A stretch of 45,218 bases of DNA from Oleiphilaceae bacterium (GTDB taxonomy: Bacteria; Pseudomonadota; Gammaproteobacteria; Pseudomonadales; Oleiphilaceae), in NCBI GenBank assembly GCA_022447365.1, contig JAKVBL010000003.1:688511-733728 (forward strand), written 5' to 3'. How positions within the stretch are numbered: position 1 is the first letter of the stretch; every line of letters begins with the position of its first letter. The notes under the pieces were generated by a model that was given only the letters and a program-made list of their open reading frames with translations, did no database searches and was not told where the DNA came from. A program made the position numbers and the translations under genes. Below, in pieces: positions 1-9,185 of this stretch.

Positions 1-312
1 AATTTCTTTCTCAGTACAAACTCCTATTTACCACTTGGTCACGCGACAACTAACTTTGTTCGTCCAGGATGAGAACCGTTAAGGTCCGAGCCGAGCAGCT
101 TTGCTGCGAGACAACGTTGGCGCGCGCTCGTCACGACAACGACCCGAAGGGCGAGCGAAGCGAGTAATCCGCACGACATACCACTCTCTCTATCAGTAAA
201 AAACAATCTTATTCTAAGCTCAGTCACGTAAGCGTTACTTATTTCCTTGCGAGATAAGAGCCGTTAATTTTTATGCTGCAGCAGTACAGTGTTCTTTTTA
301 CGAATAGCGCAG
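1..312. other. Intergenic left edge with short GC-rich hairpins
   Basis: No convincing gene is present. Positions 90-165 contain several small inverted repeats (for example CAGC-TTT-GCTG and CCC-GAA-GGG) in a GC-rich stretch unlike the AT-richer flanks. This could be a repetitive extragenic element or the remains of a transcription terminator from a gene to the left. I cannot assign it. Confidence 0.3.
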
Positions 313-341
313 TAGTCCTAGCGCAGTGACTTTACTATAAT
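313..341 (+). promoter_or_regulatory. Candidate promoter of nadA
   Basis: A perfect TATAAT box lies at 336-341, 35 bases before the nadA start codon. The -35 region around 313-318 (TAGTCC) is a poor match to TTGACA, so this call rests mainly on the -10 element. Confidence 0.4.
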
Positions 342-376
342 ATGCGCCGATTATTTCCACCGGATATATGTAATAC

Positions 377-1411
377 ATGAGTGACTTTCAAGACCGCGTT
401 CTAGTACAAGAGCATTTAGCGCACGAAAAAATCCCACAAGCGATTGATCAAGCACAGGTAGATCAACTCACAGCAGAAATAAAAGGGCTGTTGAAACAGA
501 ACAATGCTGTGTTGATTGCACACTATTACACGGATCCGTTGGTTCAAGGCTTAGCTGAGGAAACCGGTGGGTGCGTGTCCGATTCACTTGAAATGGCACG
601 CTTTGGCGCGAAGCACGAAGCTGAATCTGTGGTCGTCGCAGGTGTGCGCTTTATGGGTGAAACAGCCAAGATCTTAAGTCCTGAAAAGCGTGTATTTATG
701 CCGACTCTTGAGGCGACCTGTTCATTAGATATTGGTTGTCCTGTTGAGGAGTTTTCTGCATTCTGCGATCAGCACCCCGATCGCACGGTTGTCGTGTATG
801 CAAATACCTCTGCTGCGGTTAAGGCGCGGGCTGATTGGGTTGTTACGTCGAGCATTGCTCTTGATGTTATTGAGCACCTTGATCGGAAAGGCGAAAAAAT
901 AATCTGGGGCCCAGATAAGCACCTTGGTGGGTATATTCAAAAACAAACTGGTGCGGATATGTTGCTATGGGACGGTTCATGTATCGTGCATGAGGAGTTT
1001 CGCGCAAGTGGCATTAAGGATCTGCTAAAAATTCACCCTGACGCTGCTGTGCTGGTTCACCCTGAGTCGCCCGATGCAATGGTCGAGCTGGCTGATGCGG
1101 TTGGTTCGACATCGCAACTTATTAAAGCGTCTCAAACTCTTCCGAATGACAAATTTATCGTTGCTACAGATAACGGTATTTTTTACAAGATGAAGCAGCT
1201 TAGTCCTGAGAAGATGTTCATTGAAGCGCCAACAGGTGGAAGTGGTGCGACATGTCGTAGCTGTGCGCATTGCCCTTGGATGGCGATGAATGGCTTGGAA
1301 GGTATTCGTGACGTTTTAAAAGATGGGGCTGGCTGCGAGGTTTTTGTTGATGATGACTTGCGCAAGCAAGCCTTAATTCCTCTGGAGAGGATGTTATCGT
1401 TTAAAGCTTGA
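377..1411 (+). CDS. nadA: Quinolinate synthase A
   Basis: NadA condenses iminoaspartate (made by NadB) with dihydroxyacetone phosphate to give quinolinate, the precursor of NAD, in the cytoplasm. It uses a [4Fe-4S] cluster. The protein has 344 residues, the usual length. Cysteines at 115, 202 and 299 occupy the places of the three cluster ligands, in the motifs [19 protein letters not shown] and CRSCAHCPW. The N-terminal [10 protein letters not shown] and the [11 protein letters not shown] stretch are also typical. The ribosome binding site is weak (GGA about 12 bases upstream). No NAD-responsive leader is visible. It is monocistronic, with a convergent protease gene downstream. Confidence 0.97.
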   Translation: MSDFQDRVLVQEHLAHEKIPQAIDQAQVDQLTAEIKGLLKQNNAVLIAHYYTDPLVQGLAEETGGCVSDSLEMARFGAKHEAESVVVAGVRFMGETAKILSPEKRVFMPTLEATCSLDIGCPVEEFSAFCDQHPDRTVVVYANTSAAVKARADWVVTSSIALDVIEHLDRKGEKIIWGPDKHLGGYIQKQTGADMLLWDGSCIVHEEFRASGIKDLLKIHPDAAVLVHPESPDAMVELADAVGSTSQLIKASQTLPNDKFIVATDNGIFYKMKQLSPEKMFIEAPTGGSGATCRSCAHCPWMAMNGLEGIRDVLKDGAGCEVFVDDDLRKQALIPLERMLSFKA

Positions 1412-1470
1412 TGATGTTTATCATCCAGTGAAAACAGATTTGTTCAATCTGTCATTGATTCTTAATTATT

Positions 1471-1505
1471 CCCGCTTTTTTGTTTAGAAAGGCGGGTTGT
1501 CTTTT
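1471..1505 (+). terminator. Possible terminator between convergent nadA and bepA-like gene
   Basis: CCCGC at 1471-1475 pairs with GCGGG at 1492-1496 with flanking T/A pairs and one bulge, followed by TTGTCTTTT. The right arm overlaps the last codons of the convergent protease gene, so the hairpin is only moderately convincing. Confidence 0.4.
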
Positions 1506-2911
1506 AGCTGGTAAGCGTAGTCGAGTTGTCGTTTCATAATGCTCGCTAATCTGCTTTCTGGCTTCGCCTTCTTAATTCCTATTTGAAGTTGCTCTATAGC
1601 TTGGTTGAGTCTGCCAGTTAGTAGGAAGAACTCAGCACGAGCGCGATGCAGGGCGACAATGTTGCCAGCTTGTCCGTGAATTTCTGCGAGTAAATACCAG
1701 ATAACAGGGTTATCCGCGCGCGTTCTACTTTGTGCGATGAGGAGCGTCTCCGCTTCGGAATAGCGTTGTTCTTGCTCGTAAATTTCTGCGAGTAAGATCG
1801 CGGCAGAATAGTTGTTCGGATTGAATTCGAGCAGCGTTTTAAGTCGCGCTATAGACGCTTCAGCATTCCCAGAAAAATATTCTGCTTCTGCTAAAAATAT
1901 GCTGATCACTGGGAGTGCTGGATACTTGGCATGTAGTTTCGTCAGTATTTCTAAAGATTCTTTAGGTTTGCTATCAAATAAGGCGTACGCCAGTGCGAAT
2001 CTTGTCGCATCGACATTTTTATGCTGACCTTTTTCTATAGTTGATCGATAGTATTTGATCGCAGACTCTTTCGACTCTGCGAAATCTGTTGCGACGATCG
2101 CTTTAGATATATGAAATTGAAAGTTATCACGGTATTGCTTGATGGGATATTGTTCGGCGCGGTTTTTTGTATCGGCAACTCGATTTTCAGATAAGGGGTG
2201 AGTTGAGAGATATTCGGGTGGTGAAGAGCCTTGTAGTCTTGCATTTTTGAGCATGGTTTCGAACATGCGTGGCATTGCTCTTGGATCGAAATTAGATTTG
2301 TACATGGTTTCGATGCCAATTCGGTCTGCTTCTTCTTCGTTCGAGCGTGAATAGCTAAGTGCTTTTTCTACAGACATCGCTTGGGTTGATGCAAGTGTCG
2401 CGATTCCTGCCTCGGCGCCAGTTGTGGCTGCGATTACAGCGCTTGCCAATATGCCTGCGAGAGTTAGCGGGGTGCTGAGCTCCTGCTTTTGAAGTCGTCG
2501 TGCGTAATGGCGTTGACTCAAATGCGCCAATTCGTGAGCAAGAACAGAAGCAAATTCTTGTTCATTCGCGGCATGTAAAAATAGTCCCGCATTGATACCG
2601 ATAACGCTTCCGGGTACCGCGAACGCGTTTAACTCTGGGCTGTTAAGGACGACAAAGCGAAATGATTTGTCAGCGACTGTAGAGTTCGGGGCGAGAGAGT
2701 AGACAAGTTGTTCAAGATATTCCTCGACGCTAGGTTGTTCATAGGTGCGAACTTGGCCTCGTAGCGCAGATAGCCATGCAGTGCCTAACTTGCGTTCCTG
2801 TTCGATCGAAATGATTGTAGAGCTTGCGTTTCCAAAGCTTGGAAGCTCGGATTCATTTGCTTGAACAGAGAGTGAGAATAAGATTGCTGCAAAGAAAATA
2901 GAGCGCTGCAT
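1484..2911 (-). CDS. bepA: M48 family periplasmic metalloprotease with TPR region, BepA-like
   Basis: This is a periplasmic protease/chaperone of the BepA (YfgC) type, which in E. coli helps assemble or degrade LptD and other BAM clients. Residues 1-18 form a signal peptide (cleavage near VQA). The zinc motif HELAH is at 126-130 with the downstream Glu/Asp motif NEEEAD at 191-196. Roughly residues 270-475 look like tetratricopeptide repeats. The length of 475 is close to E. coli BepA. Its position next to a PerM-like gene and bcp supports the assignment. The gene is transcribed away from the TusA-like gene at 3029 and converges on nadA. Confidence 0.9.
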   Translation of the reverse strand: MQRSIFFAAILFSLSVQANESELPSFGNASSTIISIEQERKLGTAWLSALRGQVRTYEQPSVEEYLEQLVYSLAPNSTVADKSFRFVVLNSPELNAFAVPGSVIGINAGLFLHAANEQEFASVLAHELAHLSQRHYARRLQKQELSTPLTLAGILASAVIAATTGAEAGIATLASTQAMSVEKALSYSRSNEEEADRIGIETMYKSNFDPRAMPRMFETMLKNARLQGSSPPEYLSTHPLSENRVADTKNRAEQYPIKQYRDNFQFHISKAIVATDFAESKESAIKYYRSTIEKGQHKNVDATRFALAYALFDSKPKESLEILTKLHAKYPALPVISIFLAEAEYFSGNAEASIARLKTLLEFNPNNYSAAILLAEIYEQEQRYSEAETLLIAQSRTRADNPVIWYLLAEIHGQAGNIVALHRARAEFFLLTGRLNQAIEQLQIGIKKAKPESRLASIMKRQLDYAYQLKDNPPF

Positions 2912-3028
2912 TTGAGCTAGTTGATCTCGGTGTTAATGTTATTGTGTTCTTTATAGTAACTGTACGTTGATTCCTAGTCACGAAAGCTTATTATTGCAAA
3001 CCTTAAAATATCATTACCAAGAACAAAT

Positions 3029-3262
3029 ATGAGCGATTACGACCACCTTGTCGATGCGCGAGGAGAGGCTTGTCCAATGCCTTTGTTGCGCGCGAAATTG
3101 AAGTTGAATGAAATGTCACCAGGACAAACTGTCAAGGTGATGGCAACAGATGCCGGGTCTGTGCGAGATTTTGAAGCCTTTATTGGGCTAACTCCTCACG
3201 CTCTAGAAACATCGCATTCTGATGACGAATACGTTTATTTAATTACGAAAAGAGATAAATAG
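3029..3262 (+). CDS. TusA/SirA-family sulfur-carrier-like protein
   Basis: This small protein of 77 residues has the TusA/SirA fold signature: an N-terminal strand followed by ARGEACPMPLLRAK, with the conserved Cys at residue 15 in a CPMP motif. In the family that Cys carries persulfide for tRNA thiolation or sulfur transfer. Many paralogues have no proven role, so I give no symbol. The stop codon is six bases from the start of the PerM-like gene, so the two are probably co-transcribed. The ribosome binding site is weak (AAGAAC). Confidence 0.85.
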   Translation: MSDYDHLVDARGEACPMPLLRAKLKLNEMSPGQTVKVMATDAGSVRDFEAFIGLTPHALETSHSDDEYVYLITKRDK

Positions 3263-3268
3263 AACCGT

Positions 3269-4327
3269 ATGTTGAAGATTGTACAATCTTGGGTGGAGCG
3301 TTATTTTTCTGATGAGCAAGCGATTGTTCTCGCGTCATTACTTGCCATTGGATTTGGTGTCATCCTGCTGTGGGGCGATATTCTTGCACCTGTTTTAGCA
3401 TCGATAATCATTGCGTTTGTATTGCAAGGAGCTGTTTCTTGGTTGAACAAACGTGGGCTACCGCAATTACTCTCTGTGACAGTGGTTTTTAGTACCTTTT
3501 TGTCCGCGATTTTCGCTTTGATATTTGCTGTTCTCCCTTTGGTTTATTCGCAGTTTGAGTCTTTGGTAAATGATTTTCCCAAAATAGTGAGCACGCTACG
3601 TGTCTATGGGGATGATCTGCAGGAACGTTTCCCCGCGTTCTTCCAAGGTGATGAAATAACGCTCGCATATCAGCAGCTATCGGAAGGCTCAGCGCAGGTC
3701 GTTCAATGGATATTCTCTCATTCACTATCAACGCTGCCAGTGATTGTAAGTGTGATGATTTATCTCATTGTTGTTCCGATCTTAGTGTTTTTTCTCTTGA
3801 AAGATCGCACGAAAATTTTGATGTCGATTGATGCAGCGCTCCCGTCAAAGAAAGGCCTAATTCAGCGAGTCTCGCTCGAAATGAATGAGCAGTTTTCTAA
3901 CTATCTGCGTGGCAAAGCGATAGAGATTTTCGTTGTCGCCGTTTTTACCTATATTGTGTTGCAGTATTTCGGTCTTAATTACGCAGCGTTGTTGTCAATG
4001 CTTGTTGGCTTGTCGGTGTTGATTCCCTATATCGGAGCGATAGTTGTAACGATCCCGGTCGCCTTGATTGCTCTGTTTCAATTTGGTCTTACGGACGAGT
4101 TTTACTACGTGTTGATCGCATATTTTGTAGTGCAAGCGATTGACGGTAATGTGTTAGTTCCTTTGCTGTTTTCTGAGGTGGTTAATCTTCACCCGATTCT
4201 CATTATCGTCGCTGTATTGTTTTTCGGTGGTGTGTGGGGTTTTTGGGGAGTGTTCTTCGCGATACCTCTGGCAACGCTGGTTAAGGCAGTTTTAACGGCA
4301 TGGCCAAGGGTGGATGCTGAAGCTTAG
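3269..4327 (+). CDS. perM: AI-2E family transporter, PerM-like
   Basis: This is an inner membrane protein of the AI-2E/UPF0118 family (352 residues, about eight transmembrane segments). Hydrophobic stretches occur near residues 20-55, 65-90, 150-180, 215-235 and 235-335. The family includes the putative permease PerM beside bepA in E. coli, TqsA and Na+/H+ antiporter-like members. The substrate cannot be read from sequence. The conserved C-terminal part (PYIGAIVVTIPVAL, then DGNVLVPLLFSEVVNLHP) is intact. It follows the TusA-like gene by six bases and ends at a strong bidirectional hairpin. Confidence 0.88.
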   Translation: MLKIVQSWVERYFSDEQAIVLASLLAIGFGVILLWGDILAPVLASIIIAFVLQGAVSWLNKRGLPQLLSVTVVFSTFLSAIFALIFAVLPLVYSQFESLVNDFPKIVSTLRVYGDDLQERFPAFFQGDEITLAYQQLSEGSAQVVQWIFSHSLSTLPVIVSVMIYLIVVPILVFFLLKDRTKILMSIDAALPSKKGLIQRVSLEMNEQFSNYLRGKAIEIFVVAVFTYIVLQYFGLNYAALLSMLVGLSVLIPYIGAIVVTIPVALIALFQFGLTDEFYYVLIAYFVVQAIDGNVLVPLLFSEVVNLHPILIIVAVLFFGGVWGFWGVFFAIPLATLVKAVLTAWPRVDAEA

Positions 4328-4337
4328 AAGGAAGTAA

Positions 4338-4378
4338 AACGCTATACCAAAAGCGAAGAAGGTATAGCGTTATTAGTT
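4338..4378. terminator. Bidirectional terminator between perM-like gene and bcp
   Basis: An 11-bp perfect inverted repeat (AACGCTATACC at 4338-4348, GGTATAGCGTT at 4361-4371) has a 12-nt loop. It is flanked by AAAA on the left and a T-rich stretch on the right, and lies between two converging genes. Confidence 0.75.
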
Positions 4379-4852
4379 TTACAGAACTTGGTCCAATTCT
4401 GCTAACAGATCCTCGTGATGTGATTTCGTTTTAAACTTATCCATCACTTTCAACAGTTTGCCATCTTTACCGATAATGAAGGTGGTGCGAATGAGCCCCA
4501 TAAACTCTTTGCCCATAAACTTCTTTAATCCCCAGCAGCCATATTGTTCCGCTACGGCGTGATCTTCGTCTGAAAGGAGAGGGAAGTTTAGGTCGTGCTT
4601 TTCGATAAACTTTGGAAGTCGCGCAACAGGGTCTGGGCTAATGCCAAATACCTCAACTCCTCTTTCCGCTAACTCTGCTTTCGTGTCACGAATGCCGCAA
4701 GCTTGTGTGGTGCAGCCAGGCGTCATTGCTTTAGGATAAAAAAACACAACAACAGCGCTTTTGTCTTTGTAATCTGACAAGTTAATTACGTCGCCGTCTT
4801 GATTGTTCAGCGAAAAATTTGGCGCGGTTTCGCCGACGGTTGGATGAGTCAC
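4379..4852 (-). CDS. bcp: Thioredoxin-dependent peroxiredoxin Bcp (PrxQ type)
   Basis: Bcp reduces hydrogen peroxide and organic hydroperoxides using thioredoxin in the cytoplasm. The protein has 157 residues, typical of the family. The motif TPGCTTQACGIRD carries the peroxidatic Cys47 and the resolving Cys52, the two-Cys arrangement of E. coli Bcp. The start is GTG, preceded at good spacing by AAGGAG on the minus strand. It lies 39 bases downstream of gcvR on the same strand, and that gene pair next to dapA is a conserved gammaproteobacterial arrangement. Confidence 0.95.
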   Translation of the reverse strand: MTHPTVGETAPNFSLNNQDGDVINLSDYKDKSAVVVFFYPKAMTPGCTTQACGIRDTKAELAERGVEVFGISPDPVARLPKFIEKHDLNFPLLSDEDHAVAEQYGCWGLKKFMGKEFMGLIRTTFIIGKDGKLLKVMDKFKTKSHHEDLLAELDQVL

Positions 4853-4891
4853 AAAAAGTCTCCTTGTTATAAAGCGTTTACCAAAGTCTTG

Positions 4892-5431
4892 TTAGCGTTG
4901 CGGTTCGATGACAGCATCGAGATTTCTGTCGTCACAGAAGTCGATAAAGTTTTCGCGCAAGCTAGCAATATGCGTGTCGGCAGGAATGCGGATTAGCATA
5001 TTTAGGTTGAACATTTGGGTTCCAGTGTGTGGCGCGCTATATGTTCCTGTGGAAAGATCATCAATATTGATTTGTGCAGATGAGAAAAACTGCGCGATTT
5101 CATGAACGATTCCAGGGTTGTCGAGGGCGACCACGTCTACGGTATACGAGAAAGCTTGCGCACTTGGACGTGCCACCGTGTGTTTTATTGTGGTTGTTAG
5201 GCCGAGCTCATCGGAAAGTGCAGGAAGGGCCTCTTCTAATTTTGTAATGCTGTTCGGCTGGCCAGAGATCATCATGATGACGGCAAACTCTCCACCAAGA
5301 ACGGTCATGCGACTATCCACGATATTGCATTGAGCTTCTGCGCAAGCCTTTGCGAGCTGATTTACGATGCCTGGTTGGTCAGTGCCAATACTTGAAATTA
5401 CTAAGTGAGAATCTTGAGTGCTTGTATTCAT
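4892..5431 (-). CDS. gcvR: Glycine cleavage system transcriptional repressor, ACT-domain protein
   Basis: GcvR is a 179-residue protein made of two ACT domains (about residues 8-80 and 93-170). In E. coli it binds GcvA and glycine to hold down expression of the glycine cleavage operon. The first domain begins HLVISSIGTDQPGIVNQLA and the second SYTVDVVALDNPGIVHEIA, both with the Asp-x-Pro-Gly-Ile-Val turn of ACT domains. It has no DNA-binding domain. It is the first gene of a probable gcvR-bcp operon, divergent from dapA. Confidence 0.88.
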   Translation of the reverse strand: MNTSTQDSHLVISSIGTDQPGIVNQLAKACAEAQCNIVDSRMTVLGGEFAVIMMISGQPNSITKLEEALPALSDELGLTTTIKHTVARPSAQAFSYTVDVVALDNPGIVHEIAQFFSSAQINIDDLSTGTYSAPHTGTQMFNLNMLIRIPADTHIASLRENFIDFCDDRNLDAVIEPQR

Positions 5432-5610
5432 TATTATTCAATTCGCCATATAAAAGAGTTGTATTAAGAGTATAGGTATATCAGTAAGTTCTACCAAGCT
5501 TTCGGGCAATGTTTCCGCTTGTTTAAAATCGTTGCGAGCATTAACATACGCGCTTGGAAATACGCGCGTAAATTCTTATCGCGCAAGACCTTGTTTGCTC
5601 GGAGAACTCT

Positions 5611-6486
5611 ATGATAACTGGCAGTATTGTTGCCCTCGCAACCCCAATGCACAGTGATGGCTCACTTGACTGGGACCGCCTTGACCAACTTGTTGATTTT
5701 CACATCGAAAACGGCACAGATTCAATTGTTGCTGTTGGCACAACCGGTGAATCAGCAACATTAAGTCCTGAAGAGCACTGCAAAGTTATCGAACGAGTTG
5801 TAAAACGTACCGCGGGTCGCATTCCAATCATCGCGGGTACTGGAGCTAATTCTACTCTTGAAGCTATCGAGTTGAGCAAAGCTGCTAAGCAAGTTGGCGC
5901 TGACGCTTGTCTCTCTGTTACGCCTTACTACAACAAGCCAACGCAAGAAGGTTTGTATCAGCATTTTAAGGCGATCGCAGAAGCAGTGGATATCCCTCAA
6001 ATTTTATACAACGTTCCGGGTCGTACGGCTGTCGATATGGCAAACGAAACTGTGGTTCGTTTATCTAGTGTCGAAAACATTATTGGTATCAAAGATGCGA
6101 CAGGTGACGTGGCGAGAGGGATCGAACTGATCAAGTCCGTGCCTGAAGGTTTCGCAGTTTATTCTGGTGATGATCCAACTGCTTATGAGCTAATTCTGAA
6201 CGGTGGTCAAGGCAACATTTCTGTTACCGCGAATATTGCGCCAAAGAAAATGCACGAACTATGTGTTGCAGCAGCAAACGGCGAGGCAGAACAAGTCAAG
6301 GCAATGAATGATAGCTTGATGTCTTTGCACGATGTGATGTTTGTTGAATCTAACCCAATTCCCGTGAAGTATGCGTTGCATTTGATGGGCTTAGCTGAAA
6401 CAGGCATACGACTCCCGCTAACGGTTCTTGATGAGTCCAAGCAGCCAGAGTTGAAAGCTGAATTAGATAGCGCAGGCTTATTGTAG
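5611..6486 (+). CDS. dapA: 4-hydroxy-tetrahydrodipicolinate synthase
   Basis: DapA condenses pyruvate with aspartate semialdehyde, the first committed step of lysine and diaminopimelate synthesis. The protein has 291 residues, about the usual length. Active site residues fall at the E. coli positions: Thr44-Thr45 in GTTGES, Tyr133 in LYNVPGRTA, Arg138, and the Schiff-base Lys161 in GIKDATGD. The start follows GGAGAAC. The gene lies five bases before bamC, the normal gammaproteobacterial dapA-bamC arrangement. Confidence 0.98.
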   Translation: MITGSIVALATPMHSDGSLDWDRLDQLVDFHIENGTDSIVAVGTTGESATLSPEEHCKVIERVVKRTAGRIPIIAGTGANSTLEAIELSKAAKQVGADACLSVTPYYNKPTQEGLYQHFKAIAEAVDIPQILYNVPGRTAVDMANETVVRLSSVENIIGIKDATGDVARGIELIKSVPEGFAVYSGDDPTAYELILNGGQGNISVTANIAPKKMHELCVAAANGEAEQVKAMNDSLMSLHDVMFVESNPIPVKYALHLMGLAETGIRLPLTVLDESKQPELKAELDSAGLL

Positions 6487-6491
6487 TTTTT

Positions 6492-7565
6492 ATGGTATTC
6501 AAACAATTTTATAGGGCTCCTTTCGGGGCTCTCATTTTTTGTGCATTAACGAGCTGTGCTTTTATTGGTGATCGTTCGAGCGAGTATAAAGACGCTGAAG
6601 ACGGTAAAGCTCTTGTCGTTCCTGAGTCATTGAGTGATGACCTCCTACAAGAAAGATATCGTATACCGCAAGCGCATTCCGAGTTGGTTGTTCCTGGCAA
6701 ATACGTGTTGCCACTGCCGCCTGATGCAACTGCGAGTTTAAGCGATGATCCATACACTATCGTGGCACACGATAATGACGTTTGGTTAGAACTGCCCATG
6801 TCGCCAAGTAAGGCGTGGACTTTAATCGACGCGTTCTGGCAGACAAATGGCTTTGATGCGCATGAGGAAAGTGTTGCAGCAGGATATTTTTCTAGTGAAG
6901 AACTAAACGAACAAGGTTCTCATCAAAACTTTATGGAAGCCTTGGAAGCGACTAGTCACGAGCCGATTGTTATCGAGGGTACGGCTTTCCAAACGCGCTT
7001 GCGACAGGGCATACGTCGAAATACATCCGAAGTACAAGTTCGGGCTTTGTTCCCAGATGCCTCGGATACAATGCGTCGTGTATGGCAAAGTCAGCCACAT
7101 GCACCAAGAGTTGAACGCGGTTTGCTTGAGTTTATGGCCGAGTCGATTACTTCTCGAGATCAAGCCGATTTACGTTACTCGCTCAATGCGGTTGAGATCG
7201 GCGATGAATCATTGGTCAGAATTCTAGAAGACGAAGCTGGATATCCATATCTTGAATTGCGAATCAATTTTACGCGTTCGTGGGTTGAAGTGATTGATGC
7301 TCTGAATGCAAGTTCAGCATTAATTTCATACCGCGATAAAGACGAAGGTGTGGTGACCATTAGCTATCTCAGCCAAGAAGATATCGAAAGCTGGTACACC
7401 TTTGAGTCAACGATCGAAGAGTTGAAATCTGAACGCAATATCGAACTTAAATTCTACGCAGAAGAGCAAGACGTCATTCACGTGCGAGCCAAATTGCTGA
7501 ATGATCGATTAGAGCCAGAAAGCGTTCGTGAGCTGATTGAACTCGTCTTTGAGCATATTTCATAG
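6492..7565 (+). CDS. bamC: Outer membrane assembly lipoprotein BamC
   Basis: BamC (NlpB) is a lipoprotein of the BAM complex that inserts barrel proteins into the outer membrane. The N-terminus is a lipoprotein signal with lipobox LTSC, Cys22 being the lipidated residue. An extended region (about 23-75) is followed by two helix-grip domains separated by a linker, as in BamC. The length (357 residues) is close to the family norm. The sequence is divergent, as is usual for BamC, so the call rests partly on its place between dapA and purC. It probably shares a transcript with both. Confidence 0.85.
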   Translation: MVFKQFYRAPFGALIFCALTSCAFIGDRSSEYKDAEDGKALVVPESLSDDLLQERYRIPQAHSELVVPGKYVLPLPPDATASLSDDPYTIVAHDNDVWLELPMSPSKAWTLIDAFWQTNGFDAHEESVAAGYFSSEELNEQGSHQNFMEALEATSHEPIVIEGTAFQTRLRQGIRRNTSEVQVRALFPDASDTMRRVWQSQPHAPRVERGLLEFMAESITSRDQADLRYSLNAVEIGDESLVRILEDEAGYPYLELRINFTRSWVEVIDALNASSALISYRDKDEGVVTISYLSQEDIESWYTFESTIEELKSERNIELKFYAEEQDVIHVRAKLLNDRLEPESVRELIELVFEHIS

Positions 7566-7601
7566 ATAGAAATTTTTAATTTGTATAGGGTCAGGGCAGA
7601 G

Positions 7602-8312
7602 ATGCAAAAGCAAGATTTATTGTACGCAGGAAAAGCGAAGTCTATTTACAAAACAGACGATCCAAATTTTATGGTCATGGAATTTCGTGATGACACCTCT
7701 GCATTTGATGGTGAAAAAATGGAGCAGCTTGACCGTAAGGGCATGGTTAACAATAAGTTCAACGCTTTTGTCATGCAGAAGTTATCTGAAGCAGGTATCG
7801 AAACCCATTTTGAGTCGTTGCTCAATGACAATGAGAGTTTGGTAAAAAATCTCGAAATGCTGCCTGTTGAATGCGTTGTGCGTAACCGTGCCGCTGGAAG
7901 TCTTGTTCGTCGACTTGGTGTAGATGAGGGTGCTGAGCTAAATCCTCCTACCTTTGAATTGTTTTTGAAAAACGACGCTTTGCATGACCCAATGGTGAAC
8001 ACTTCATTGTGTGTCACATTTGGTTGGGCGACTGAAGACCAGCTTGCTGACATGAAACGGCTGACATTAGCAGTCAACACAGTATTGTCTGAGCTGTTTA
8101 AGTCGGGCGGTATGATCTTAGTAGACTACAAACTTGAGTTTGGTTTGTTTGAAGGTCGCATTGTTCTAGGTGATGAGTTTAGCCCGGATGGCTGTCGTAT
8201 TTGGGATGCTGAAACGCTAAATAAAATGGATAAAGATCGATTTCGTCAAGGTTTGGGAAGCGTGATCGAAACCTACGAAGAAGTTGGTCGTCGAATAGGT
8301 ATCGAATTTTAA
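7602..8312 (+). CDS. purC: Phosphoribosylaminoimidazole-succinocarboxamide synthase
   Basis: PurC ligates aspartate to CAIR to give SAICAR in purine synthesis. The N-terminus [16 protein letters not shown] is characteristic, with [28 protein letters not shown] and a C-terminal [13 protein letters not shown] place the start at the ATG at 7602, giving 236 residues, the usual PurC length. An in-frame TTG at 7581 would add seven residues that do not resemble the family, and the purine-rich GGGTCAGGGCAGAG sits before the ATG. It lies 36 bases after bamC. Confidence 0.97.
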   Translation: MQKQDLLYAGKAKSIYKTDDPNFMVMEFRDDTSAFDGEKMEQLDRKGMVNNKFNAFVMQKLSEAGIETHFESLLNDNESLVKNLEMLPVECVVRNRAAGSLVRRLGVDEGAELNPPTFELFLKNDALHDPMVNTSLCVTFGWATEDQLADMKRLTLAVNTVLSELFKSGGMILVDYKLEFGLFEGRIVLGDEFSPDGCRIWDAETLNKMDKDRFRQGLGSVIETYEEVGRRIGIEF

Positions 8313-8325
8313 AATAGTGTCTAAG

Positions 8326-8356
8326 CTTAAGGTGTTAAATATAGAAACACCTTAAG
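8326..8356 (+). promoter_or_regulatory. Hairpin overlapping the ribosome binding site of the next gene
   Basis: CTTAAGGTGTT (8326-8336) and AACACCTTAAG (8346-8356) form a perfect 11-bp inverted repeat with a 9-nt AT-rich loop. The right arm contains AAGG of the Shine-Dalgarno sequence (8354-8357), seven bases before the ATG at 8365. No T-run follows, so it is less likely to be a purC terminator than a structure that masks translation of the outer membrane protein gene. Confidence 0.55.
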
Positions 8357-8364
8357 GAATTCCT

Positions 8365-9132
8365 ATGAAAAACTCGTCATTGTTCTCTCGTAAATCTTTA
8401 TTACCAGCAGCGGTGCTTGGTGCTTCACTTGCAGCAAGCTCTGCCTCTGCCGATGTTATTGGCGGTGAAGTCTCCGTGTCATACTGGAACGCGGGTTATG
8501 GTGGTGATGTAAATGATCGTGTGGCGTCAGCACAGAAAATTGATTTACAAGACGATTTGAATTTTGACGACTCTGATTTTGTAGAGTTCTCTGCTGCGAT
8601 TGAACACCCAGTCCCAATTCTTCCTAACGTTAAAATCAAGCACATCGATTTAGATGAATCTGCGAACGGCAGCTTGAGTGTGAATTTTGACGGCGTAACG
8701 TTTGATGGTGATGCAAAAACAGATTTAGATTTGACGCATTCATCTGCGATTCTTTATTACGAAGTCTTAGACAATTACGTGAATTTAGATCTTGGTTTAG
8801 ACGTCAAACTATTTGATGGTCAGTTAAGAATCGAGGACGTTGGCACAGGTAGTGTTAGTGAAACGAAGATCGATGATCCCATTCCAATGGCATATGTCGC
8901 TGCAAGTGTTGAGTTGCCGTTAACCGGGTTGAGTTTTGGTGCTCAAGTGTCTGGTATTAGCTACTCTGGCGATAAAGTGATGGATGCGAAAGCAGGTATT
9001 CGTTACGACATTAGCCTGTTGTTTGTTGAGGCAGGGTATCGCTCAATGATGATTCAAGTAGAAGATGTTAATGATATTGACGTCGATGCCGATTTGAGTG
9101 GCGCGTTTATCTCCACGGGTATCGACTTTTAA
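8365..9132 (+). CDS. TIGR04219 family outer membrane beta-barrel protein
   Basis: This 255-residue protein has a signal peptide with cleavage after the ASSASA stretch (about residue 29) and alternating hydrophobic/polar strands ending in an aromatic residue (STGIDF), as outer membrane barrels do. The spacing of sections such as VEFSAAIEHPVPILPNVKI and AGIRYDISLLFVEAGYRS matches the TIGR04219 family of gammaproteobacteria. The function of that family is unknown. The start is fixed by AAGGA seven bases upstream, which is partly buried in a hairpin. Confidence 0.8.
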   Translation: MKNSSLFSRKSLLPAAVLGASLAASSASADVIGGEVSVSYWNAGYGGDVNDRVASAQKIDLQDDLNFDDSDFVEFSAAIEHPVPILPNVKIKHIDLDESANGSLSVNFDGVTFDGDAKTDLDLTHSSAILYYEVLDNYVNLDLGLDVKLFDGQLRIEDVGTGSVSETKIDDPIPMAYVAASVELPLTGLSFGAQVSGISYSGDKVMDAKAGIRYDISLLFVEAGYRSMMIQVEDVNDIDVDADLSGAFISTGIDF

Positions 9133-9185
9133 TCAGCACTTTGGTGCTTAACGGTTTTATAACTTAATAGATAGTAGGTTTGAGT

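Noticed and set aside
5432..5610. Lysine or glycine riboswitch between gcvR and dapA
   Set aside because: The gap is about 180 bases and I see no conserved riboswitch core. Only promoters are likely.
7581..7601. TTG at 7581 as purC start
   Set aside because: The extra seven residues do not fit PurC, and the ATG at 7602 gives the normal N-terminus and length.
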